16,718 nucleotides of DNA, taken from Betaproteobacteria bacterium TMED156. Lineage in GTDB: Bacteria; Pseudomonadota; Gammaproteobacteria; Burkholderiales; Burkholderiaceae_A. The notes under the pieces were generated by a model. That model saw nothing but the letters and a program-made list of their open reading frames with translations. It was not told the origin of the DNA and did no database searches. Within the stretch, counting starts at the first letter, position 1. Every line of letters starts with the position of its first letter. A program made the translations under genes and the position numbers. Where the stretch lies: NCBI GenBank assembly GCA_002171155.1, contig NHHF01000115.1:1-16718 (forward strand), written 5' to 3'. Shown in pieces: positions 6,279 to 12,764 of this stretch.

Positions 6279-8429
6279 TTAGGCTGTAGATTGAACTAAT
6301 TGATCAAGCTGCCATAACTTTTGATAGACAGCGTTGTTAGAAAGTAACGAGGAGTGAGAAGAATGTCCAACAACTGCTCCATTATCCATAACAATAATTT
6401 CATCGAAATTCTTGGTTAATCTCAAATCATGAGTTACGAGAATTAGTGTCTTGCTCTTACCAATTTCTCTCAACTTTGATAAAAGTTTAGCCTGCAAACT
6501 TTTATCAAGTGGGGAAAATACTTCATCAAACAACAAAATTTTTGGATTCGAAGCAATAGCCCTTGAAATTGCAATTATTTGTTTATAAGAGTTAGGTAAT
6601 GATGAACCAATTGAGTCTAGCTGATGAGACATTCCCCCATCAATATTTGGCAAAACCTCCTCTAAACAAGATGAAACAACTGCATCATCTAATTCTCTCT
6701 CACTAATATTCCTTCTAGCCCTTCTGAGATTATCTTCAATTGAACCTGCAAAAAATTTGGGGGAGGAATTTACCATTGAAACTTGGGAGCGATAATTTTC
6801 TAGGTCTAGAGTATTGAGTGCTCTTCCATCAACTAATATTGTTCCAACTGTTGGTCGGATAAACCCCTGAAGAACTCTTAAAAGTGTTGTTTTCCCAGCG
6901 GCAGCCGTTCCGACTAAACCAAGATTGCTACCTGCCTTTATATCAAAATTAACACCTTTTAAAATTTTATTTCCTCCAAGACTTAGTTCTACATCTTTAA
7001 AACTGTATCCACCTTTGAGTAATACAGATATGCCTATGGATTTTCTCTCTGGTGTTGAGTTCCAAATTTCAGAAATCTTGCTTATTGCTAACTTGGCATT
7101 GTCAATTTCTCCTAATGAAGTAATTAGAGTTCCAACTGGACGAGTAACTCTTGCTGCGACCATATTGACTGCAATTATTGCACCAGCAGATAAGCTTCCA
7201 GCGAAGACTAATTGAATACCAACAAAAATAATAGTAATTGTCATTAACTGTTGTATGACACTATTTAAATTTGTTGAAATCGCAGATATTTGGTCTTTTG
7301 CTAGCGCTGCATTTATACTTTTAAAGCTTGCCTCTCTCCAACTTCTTCTCTGGATTTGTTCTTGTGATAATGCTTTAACATTATCAATCCCAGCAACAGT
7401 TTCTCTTAGAATTTTTAATTTGGAAAAATCCTCCTCATGGGCGTTAACACTTCGTTTTTTCTCGAGATTTCTGAATAAGAAACTTAGTAAACCTAAAGTT
7501 ACTGCAAATCCAATTACAACAAACGCAAGCAAAGTGCTATATAAGAACAAAATTGGAAGGAAAACCAATAAACCAGCAATGTCAAAAACTGCAATTAAAA
7601 AATGCCTTGTCAAGAAAACCTTGATCGAGGAAATAGCTTGAGTCGAACTTTCAATTTTAAGATCCTTGTCAGATTCAATCTGATGAATTGGAAGCCTTAA
7701 AATTTTGTCAAAAATATCACCAGAGAGTCTTGCGTCAATAGCCGCTCCAAAAATGCTCACAATGTAATCTCTTAAGTAACCCATTATTCCGCTGAAAACA
7801 AGTGCGCAGAATACTCCAATAGTCAAAACATAAAGAGTGGCAGTGGCTTGATAACCAACAACTTTATCCAAAGAAATCTGAATGAATATTATTGGAGCAA
7901 AAGCAATTGAATGTATAATAAGCGACATTACGAAAGCCATTGCAAAAAGCCATTTGAATCGCATGATCTCTGGTAAAAACCAATCATAATCAAATGATCT
8001 ATCCATTGAGGGAATATCTGATTTTTTTCCAACCAAGACGACTGATCCGGTCCAAGATTTTAAAAATTCAGAAAACTCTACTTCCTTTGGACCTAATGTA
8101 GATGAGAAAACGTCAATTGTTTGGAAAAAAGTTTTGCCAGAATCAGGTTTTGTCTTAGCAGATAGAATTATTGTTGCTTTACTGTTTTTTTGAAGAGCTA
8201 CACAAGGAAATATGTATTTTTTGAAAATTAAATCAGATTTACGTATTTTTTTAAAAAAAACTGAAATCGAATATCGAGCAAAATAATCTTGAATTAGCTT
8301 TCTTTGCTTCAACTCTCCGGACTTATAACTATTTTCAACCTGTTCGTTTGTGAGAACAGCACCAAGTTGTCTTGCAATTAATGCTATTGATGAAGAAACC
8401 TCAAGAGATTCTTCTCGTGAATCTAACAT
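6279..8429 (-). CDS. Type I secretion ABC transporter with C39-like domain and drifted ATPase motifs
   Basis: The 716-residue protein has the layout of HlyB-type exporters. Residues 10-135 resemble a C39-peptidase-like domain (FPCVALQKNSKATIIL; FLKSWTGSVVLVGKK), but no catalytic Cys is seen in the N-terminal helix, so it probably binds rather than cleaves cargo. Residues about 155-455 are the six-helix transmembrane domain and 465-716 the ATPase. Walker A is GTAAAGKTT (507-515), Walker B ILLFDE (631-636), the D-loop SPLD, and the switch His667. The signature that normally reads LSGGQ is LPNSY (611-615), and the Q-loop position reads VNSSPKFF with no Gln. Both drifted motifs normally contact ATP or couple it to transport, so the enzyme may be slow or work with a partner. 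ATG at 8429 has AGGAG six bases upstream. It heads the cluster and is divergent from the HTH gene at 8703. Confidence 0.88.
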   Translation of the reverse strand: MLDSREESLEVSSSIALIARQLGAVLTNEQVENSYKSGELKQRKLIQDYFARYSISVFFKKIRKSDLIFKKYIFPCVALQKNSKATIILSAKTKPDSGKTFFQTIDVFSSTLGPKEVEFSEFLKSWTGSVVLVGKKSDIPSMDRSFDYDWFLPEIMRFKWLFAMAFVMSLIIHSIAFAPIIFIQISLDKVVGYQATATLYVLTIGVFCALVFSGIMGYLRDYIVSIFGAAIDARLSGDIFDKILRLPIHQIESDKDLKIESSTQAISSIKVFLTRHFLIAVFDIAGLLVFLPILFLYSTLLAFVVIGFAVTLGLLSFLFRNLEKKRSVNAHEEDFSKLKILRETVAGIDNVKALSQEQIQRRSWREASFKSINAALAKDQISAISTNLNSVIQQLMTITIIFVGIQLVFAGSLSAGAIIAVNMVAARVTRPVGTLITSLGEIDNAKLAISKISEIWNSTPERKSIGISVLLKGGYSFKDVELSLGGNKILKGVNFDIKAGSNLGLVGTAAAGKTTLLRVLQGFIRPTVGTILVDGRALNTLDLENYRSQVSMVNSSPKFFAGSIEDNLRRARRNISERELDDAVVSSCLEEVLPNIDGGMSHQLDSIGSSLPNSYKQIIAISRAIASNPKILLFDEVFSPLDKSLQAKLLSKLREIGKSKTLILVTHDLRLTKNFDEIIVMDNGAVVGHSSHSSLLSNNAVYQKLWQLDQLVQSTA

Positions 8430-8560
8430 CTAAAACTCCTGGTTATGAACTGCTTTTATTAATACAAACATGTAGTAATCCACTTTTAAAATCACTACTA
8501 TTAATTAAAACTAAAGCATCCTATGAACCAAAGAAAGAAAATAATCTTTAGAAAATTTTG

Positions 8561-8591
8561 AATAATTAATCTAATTTTTCAATTAATTATT
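8561..8591. repeat. 10-bp inverted repeat, possible operator
   Basis: AATAATTAAT (8561-8570) and ATTAATTATT (8582-8591) are perfect complements with an 11-base spacer, giving a 21-base centre-to-centre distance, about two helical turns. That geometry suits a dimeric regulator. Because both arms are pure A/T in AT-rich DNA, chance is a real alternative. Confidence 0.35.
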
Positions 8592-8630
8592 TAACTTAAC
8601 TCTTTCAAAACGTATAACACTAACATTGAA

Positions 8631-8659
8631 TTGAAAAATTTGGTAATTTGAGGCATAAT
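8631..8659 (+). promoter_or_regulatory. Putative sigma70 promoter of the HTH gene
   Basis: TTGAAA (8631-8636) and CATAAT (8654-8659) are exactly 17 bases apart, each matching consensus at five of six positions. The leader to GTG at 8703 would be about 37 bases. Confidence 0.55.
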
Positions 8660-8702
8660 TATAAACGTGAGTGTCGCATGCTTTTTAAAATAGGGTATAA
8701 AT

Positions 8703-8957
8703 GTGAAAACTGACAATTGCAGTGGTAGTTCTCTAAAAAAAATAAGATTACGTCAGAAGATGGACAGGAGAGCTGTTGCTGAAAAAAGCGGCGTTAGTGA
8801 GCATCTTATAACTGCCATGGAAAACGAAAATCCCCGAGCATTCACTTCCATTCTTGTTTACAAAATGACTGCCAGAAAGTTAGATGCTTTCTACAAGAAA
8901 GAGACAATTAACAAATCTAGACAATTGCAGTCCATCCCGCTTTTTTTGAGATCTTAG
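8703..8957 (+). CDS. Small RodZ/Xre-type helix-turn-helix protein
   Basis: The 84-residue basic protein contains one helix-turn-helix: LKKIRLRQKMDRRAVAEKSG, then VSEHLITAMENENPRAF. The following ILVYKMTARKLDAFY resembles the (V/I)Y-x(4)-R-x-(Y/L)A segment of the HTH found in RodZ (HTH_25-like) more than that of phage repressors. RodZ links this HTH to the MreB cytoskeleton, but here there is no membrane segment or periplasmic part. It may be a stand-alone regulator or a cytoskeletal adaptor. GTG at 8703 is the start; the overlapping ATG at 8701 is followed at once by TGA. A weak AGGG lies upstream. The gene is divergent from the secretion cluster and 83 bases before the bactofilin gene, which has its own promoter. 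Confidence 0.65.
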   Translation: MKTDNCSGSSLKKIRLRQKMDRRAVAEKSGVSEHLITAMENENPRAFTSILVYKMTARKLDAFYKKETINKSRQLQSIPLFLRS

Positions 8958-8959
8958 TT

Positions 8960-8988
8960 TTAACATTATTCATATTTTGTAATACAAT
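8960..8988 (+). promoter_or_regulatory. Putative sigma70 promoter of the bactofilin operon
   Basis: TTAACA (8960-8965) and TACAAT (8983-8988) are separated by exactly 17 bases and each matches consensus at five of six positions. It starts just after the HTH stop codon and would give a leader of about 45 bases. Confidence 0.6.
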
Positions 8989-9040
8989 CTAATTGTAATT
9001 TGCAAAAAAAATAATTAATGTTTTTTTAGGGGATAAAAGA

Positions 9041-9532
9041 TTGGATGTTAATGAATTAAGTAGAAACCAAAGTCATATATCTAAATCTTACATTGATAAT
9101 TCTATAGATATTAAAGGCGATCTAAATTTCGTTGATACCTTAGAAATTCAAGGCTCTGTAAACGGGAACATAACTTCAAACTCTGATTCCATTACGTTTC
9201 TAATAATTGGTCAAAATGCCAACATTTACGGAAATATCACTTCAAGTCATGTAGTTGTTATGGGAAGCGTGACTGGAAATATTTATGCAAAACATGCAAT
9301 CATTGAAGATACTGCCAAAATAAAAGGAAACCTTTACTACAATTCCATTGAAGTTCATTATGGTGCTCAAATTGACGGTGCAATGAAAATAAACCGTAAA
9401 TATGAAAAAGAAACCTCCACTTCAAATAATATTCAAATTGCTAATGATAAAAATTACCCCAACCAAAAAATTTCAAATGATTCCAAAGCAAGTAACGTTG
9501 ATACTTCTCATACTGGTGTAATTGCGTTCTAA
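9041..9532 (+). CDS. Bactofilin family protein
   Basis: The 163-residue protein has the bactofilin (DUF583) right-handed beta-helix core at about 20-120. Short repeating strands are visible: DNSIDIKGDLNF, DTLEIQGSVNGNI, IIGQNANIYGNI, SHVVVMGSVTGNIYA, AIIEDTAKIKGNLYY and EVHYGAQIDGAM. Bactofilins self-assemble into filaments or patches at the membrane and place other proteins at defined sites, for example stalk or polar complexes. The tail after residue 125 is Asn/Lys/Ser-rich and probably disordered. The start is TTG at 9041, supported by AGGGG with an eight-base spacer. Only one base separates its stop codon from the ParA-like ATG, so the two are likely translated together, as expected if the bactofilin acts with that ATPase. 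Confidence 0.9.
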   Translation: MDVNELSRNQSHISKSYIDNSIDIKGDLNFVDTLEIQGSVNGNITSNSDSITFLIIGQNANIYGNITSSHVVVMGSVTGNIYAKHAIIEDTAKIKGNLYYNSIEVHYGAQIDGAMKINRKYEKETSTSNNIQIANDKNYPNQKISNDSKASNVDTSHTGVIAF

Positions 9533-9533
9533 T

Positions 9534-10430
9534 ATGGAAACGTTGAAAATACTTGTTGTAAGTCAAAAAGGGGGTGTGGGAAAAAGTACACTTTCTACAA
9601 ATTTAGCTGCATGGTTTGGTGAAATCAAAAAACAAAGAACCACCTTAATTGATTTTGATCCTCATGCCTCATCCAGCGTTTGGTTGAACCATTTAAATCC
9701 AAAAAATGTGTTTGTAAACAATGCAGTCATATCAGATTTTTCTGCACAAAGGTGGTATATTGGTGCTAGAACAGTTATTAGAAAGATGGACACTTCTAGC
9801 AATATTATAATTGCTGATGTAACCTGGACATCTGGCATGAATTCAAGCTTTATGAGAGAATTTGATTTGGTAATCGTTCCAACAAGTGTTTCAAGTATAG
9901 ATTTAGAAGCAACAAATGAGTTTATTTCAAAAAATTTAACAAAATCTATTAATAATTCCTTTACTAACAGTAGATTGAATCAAGATCCCTCTTTAATGTT
10001 GCTTCCATCTATGGTTACAAATGATCAAATGAGATGTAATCCTTTTGCTAAAGAATATTATAGTTTTTCTTTTTTACTTCTGCCCCCAATTCCACTTGAT
10101 CCTGAAATAAGAAAATTGTTTAAGAATAATTTCATTCATAATACAACTTTAAAAATAAAAGACTCTTACGAGGTATGTTTTGAATCAATATACCAAGCGG
10201 GTAAATTACATCTTCGAGATAATAAATTTGCAAATAGCAGATTAAATACATCACTTAAAATTAATAAAACTAACAATCCTAATGTTGTTTTGTCTAAAGA
10301 AGTAAAAACTTGGTCGACAAATTCAAAAATAAAAGACGTTAAAAATGTGATTCCAAATTTTGAGGAACAAAAAAAACTCAAAACAAACAAAAGAAAAAAA
10401 ACATGGATTCAAAGAATTTCATTATGGTAA
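9534..10430 (+). CDS. ParA/MinD-family ATPase with basic C-terminal extension
   Basis: The 298-residue protein has the deviant Walker A motif KGGVGKST (12-19) of ParA/MinD ATPases, followed by TLIDFDPHASSSVWL and FDLVIVPTSVSSIDL. These proteins cycle between ATP dimers on DNA or membrane and free monomers, placing cargo in the cell. The Gln usual in D-x-D-x-Q is His here. From about residue 235 there is a long Asn/Lys-rich extension. It ends in KRKKTWIQRISLW, basic residues followed by alternating Trp/Ile/Leu, which could act as an amphipathic membrane-targeting helix like that of MinD. The start is ATG at 9534, one base after the bactofilin stop. There is no ParB gene or parS-like site, so chromosome or plasmid partitioning is unlikely. 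Placing the bactofilin or a surface complex is more likely. Confidence 0.85.
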   Translation: METLKILVVSQKGGVGKSTLSTNLAAWFGEIKKQRTTLIDFDPHASSSVWLNHLNPKNVFVNNAVISDFSAQRWYIGARTVIRKMDTSSNIIIADVTWTSGMNSSFMREFDLVIVPTSVSSIDLEATNEFISKNLTKSINNSFTNSRLNQDPSLMLLPSMVTNDQMRCNPFAKEYYSFSFLLLPPIPLDPEIRKLFKNNFIHNTTLKIKDSYEVCFESIYQAGKLHLRDNKFANSRLNTSLKINKTNNPNVVLSKEVKTWSTNSKIKDVKNVIPNFEEQKKLKTNKRKKTWIQRISLW

Positions 10431-10828
10431 ATAACAGCCTTGTTTTTAAGGTTGTTTGTTTTTTTCTTTATTTTGTTCTTTCTATCACTTACGTCCCGTC
10501 TTATGCTTGGGAGTTAATAGCCTCAGGAGGAAATTTTAAAGAATATTTTAAAGGGGCTGCTAGAACTGGTAGAACTGCTTCAATCCTTGCAATGAGAGAT
10601 TACAAAAGTGAAATGAGTCAAGGAAATGTAGATTACCTCTCTGTAAAAAAACTTTATCAATTTGAATGTTCCAAAGGAAAGTACAGGCTGATGCTTGTTG
10701 AAAAATATGAAAAAAATAAACTTCAGGGCGAATTAATCTACTCATCCAAAACTTACACCAGTTGGTTACAAGTAAGTCCTAATACTCTAAATGAACTTGC
10801 CTTGAAGAAAGCTTGCAAGAAAAAATAA
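10424..10828 (+). CDS. Second small exported surface-adhesin-E-like protein
   Basis: From ATG at 10424 the product has 134 residues. It begins with a signal peptide: MVNNSLVFK, then a hydrophobic stretch VVCFFLYFVLSITYV, with likely cleavage after SYA. The mature part starts WELIASGG and contains ILAMRDYKSEM, LSVKKLYQFECSKGKYRLML, SWLQVSPNTLNEL and a late Cys (KKACKKK). The order of Trp, aromatic-Lys pair, Phe-x-Cys, Trp and C-terminal Cys matches the adhesin-E-like product of 3032-3424, so they look like distant paralogs. An earlier ATG at 10403 would add seven residues and increase overlap with the ParA-like gene. Either start overlaps its end, suggesting coupling. No clear Shine-Dalgarno is seen for either. 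Confidence 0.7.
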   Translation: MVNNSLVFKVVCFFLYFVLSITYVPSYAWELIASGGNFKEYFKGAARTGRTASILAMRDYKSEMSQGNVDYLSVKKLYQFECSKGKYRLMLVEKYEKNKLQGELIYSSKTYTSWLQVSPNTLNELALKKACKKK

Positions 10829-11094
10829 TTAATCTTTTCATAATTTTGGTTTATCCAAACATCAAATTGCTAAAAAAAACTATAGGATATAAAGTAATTC
10901 ACCATTATTATGTAAGTAGACATATAATTTATGTTCTTATAAGCCCCTTATGGAAAACATCCATAAAAAGTTTTTCATTGGAATGTGAATATTACTCCGA
11001 TAAGCATTCTTATGTTTAAGCAATTTTTTTACCACTAGTTTTTATAAAGGAGTCTAAACTTTCTCTGAAAGGTTATTAAGAAGAAAGAGAAAAA
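10829..11094. other. Intergenic region before the metabolic operon
   Basis: The 266 AT-rich bases hold no convincing gene. A perfect TATAAT lies at 10923-10928 without a good -35. Two weak hairpins, TTATGG/CCATAA (10948-10966) and ATAAG/CTTAT (11000-11013, followed by T7 at 11024-11030), could help end the upstream operon. An AAGGAG at 11047-11052 has no start codon at normal spacing. Confidence 0.4.
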
Positions 11095-12747
11095 ATGAAA
11101 GATATTATTTGGGGTAGGTATTCTTTTTTACTATATCTAAGTTTAGCGTTCTTATTTTCGATGATAGCTGGGTTGTTTTCCAATATTATTTGGATAATTA
11201 GCGCTTTTTTTGGAATTTTGGCAGGTTTTGCCTGGAAAGATTATTTTCAAAAGAAGCACGGTGTAATTGGTAACTACCCTCTTCTTGGAAGATTCAGATA
11301 TATGTTTGAAAGCATCAGACCAGAATTAAGACAGTATTTTTGGGAAGATGACACGGAAGAGCTACCTTACTCAAGAAACCAAAGAGCAATGGTTTATCAA
11401 AGAGCAAAGGGTGAATTAGCTGCAAGACCTTTTGGTTCGGTGAACCACATGTATGAAGAGGATTTTAGTTGGCTAAATCACTCCATGTCTCCCATTCATA
11501 TTAAAGATAAAGACTTTAGAATTACGGTTGGTAAAGGAAATAATAGTTACGATATCTCGGTCCTAAATATTTCGGGTACCTCTTTTGGTGCATTATCACC
11601 TCCTGCAATTCAAGCATTAAACACTGGAGCTAGAATCGGAAACTTCGCCCATAATACTGGGGAGGGATCAATATCCCCTTATCATATTAAAGGTGGAGGT
11701 GACCTTATATGGCAAGTATCCACCGGCTATTTTGGATGTAGAACTAAAGAGGGTAGATTTGATCCTCAGAAATTTTCCGAAAAAGCACAAAAAACACAAG
11801 TCAAGATGATTGAGATTAAAATTAGTCAAGGAGCAAAGCCTGGTCATGGAGGTATGTTAATGGCCGCTAAAGTTACCCCAGAAATTGCACAAACTAGAGA
11901 AATTGAAGCTTACAAGGATTGCATATCGCCAGCATTTCACTCTGAATTTTCAACCCCAAATCAATTGCTTGATTTTGTTGAAAAGCTTAGGACCTTTTCT
12001 GGTGGAAAACCAATCGGAATAAAAATGTGTATTGGTCATCCTTGGGAATTAATTGCAATTGTTAAAGCGATGGTTGAGTCTAAAAAAATAATAGACTTTA
12101 TAACAGTCGATGGGGCAGAGGGTGGAACTGGAGCAGCTCCAGTTGAATTTACAGATCATATCGGTTCTCCATTAGCTGACGGAGTTGTTTTTGTTGATAA
12201 TGCTCTTATTGGTGCTGGCTTAAGAGATAGGGTGAAAATTGCAGCCTCTGGAAAAGTAGTTTCAGCATATGATATTGTTAGGTTATGCGCGCTTGGTGCA
12301 GATTGGGTAAATATGGCCAGACCATTTATGTTTTCAATTGGATGTATCCAAGCAAGAGATTGCGCATCTAGTAACTGCCCAACTGGAATAGCTACAATGA
12401 ACTCAAAAAGGTTCAGAGTAATTGATGTGGAACAGAGATCGAAAAGAGTATTAAATTTTCATAAAAATACAATAAATGCTGTAGCTGAAATGTTAGAATC
12501 TACAGCAATTTCTCATCCTGTTAACCTTACAAGAAGACACATAGTTAGAAGGTTGTCTGCAAGTCAGATCAGATTAGAGGATCAAATTTATCCAAAGGTT
12601 AATAAAGGTGCTTTATTGAGGAATGAAAAAGTTGAGGATCCAAGACTTGAAGTTTACTGGAGCAGGGTCTCTGGTGAAAGTTTCAATCCTATTGATGAAC
12701 AATCTATTGAGAACGCACTTGAAGAAGAATACGAACAAATAAACTAG
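11095..12747 (+). CDS. FMN-binding glutamate-synthase-like protein with N-terminal membrane anchor
   Basis: The 550-residue protein starts with two hydrophobic segments (about 9-46) that would anchor it in the inner membrane, with the rest cytoplasmic. Residues about 140-450 match the FMN-binding glutamate synthase domain. Features are QGAKPGHGG (245-253), the FMN-site segment VDGAEGGTGAAP (338-349) and the iron-sulfur Cys motif C-x5-C-x4-C at 417, 423 and 428 (GCIQARDCASSNCPTG). It lacks the glutaminase domain of full GltB, so it cannot draw ammonia from glutamine by itself. Stand-alone proteins of this kind, such as YerD of Bacillus, have no firmly known reaction. ATG at 11095 follows a purine-rich stretch. 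The next gene begins 17 bases after its stop, suggesting an operon with the TPP enzyme and aldehyde dehydrogenase. Confidence 0.88.
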   Translation: MKDIIWGRYSFLLYLSLAFLFSMIAGLFSNIIWIISAFFGILAGFAWKDYFQKKHGVIGNYPLLGRFRYMFESIRPELRQYFWEDDTEELPYSRNQRAMVYQRAKGELAARPFGSVNHMYEEDFSWLNHSMSPIHIKDKDFRITVGKGNNSYDISVLNISGTSFGALSPPAIQALNTGARIGNFAHNTGEGSISPYHIKGGGDLIWQVSTGYFGCRTKEGRFDPQKFSEKAQKTQVKMIEIKISQGAKPGHGGMLMAAKVTPEIAQTREIEAYKDCISPAFHSEFSTPNQLLDFVEKLRTFSGGKPIGIKMCIGHPWELIAIVKAMVESKKIIDFITVDGAEGGTGAAPVEFTDHIGSPLADGVVFVDNALIGAGLRDRVKIAASGKVVSAYDIVRLCALGADWVNMARPFMFSIGCIQARDCASSNCPTGIATMNSKRFRVIDVEQRSKRVLNFHKNTINAVAEMLESTAISHPVNLTRRHIVRRLSASQIRLEDQIYPKVNKGALLRNEKVEDPRLEVYWSRVSGESFNPIDEQSIENALEEEYEQIN

Positions 12748-12764
12748 AAAAGGAATATGAGAAA

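Larger units (their letters stand above)
8430..8702. other. Divergent regulatory region between secretion and bactofilin clusters
   Basis: The 273 AT-rich bases hold no gene. A good promoter faces right (8631-8659). I found no convincing sigma70 promoter for the ABC gene. A 10-bp inverted repeat lies near the centre (8561-8591). Confidence 0.55.

Noticed and set aside
6925..7641. Two plus-strand open frames opposite the ABC transporter
   Set aside because: They are antisense to conserved transmembrane and ATPase segments and have no ribosome sites.
3484..8429. NHLM-type bacteriocin export cluster
   Set aside because: The CNB domain and C39-like domain recall it, but there is no nitrile-hydratase-like leader peptide, no Gly-Gly leader, no modifying enzyme, and the cargo candidate is a 304-residue repeat protein.
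9041..10430. Plasmid or chromosome partition locus
   Set aside because: The ParA-like ATPase has no ParB partner or iteron/parS-like repeats and is coupled to a bactofilin.
10813..11019. Open frame of 68 codons starting with TTG after the second adhesin-E-like gene
   Set aside because: No ribosome site, overlaps the real gene's end, and composition looks like translated AT-rich spacer.
11095..12747. Complete glutamate synthase large subunit
   Set aside because: It lacks the glutaminase domain and the C-terminal beta-helix and has membrane helices instead; no GltD neighbour.
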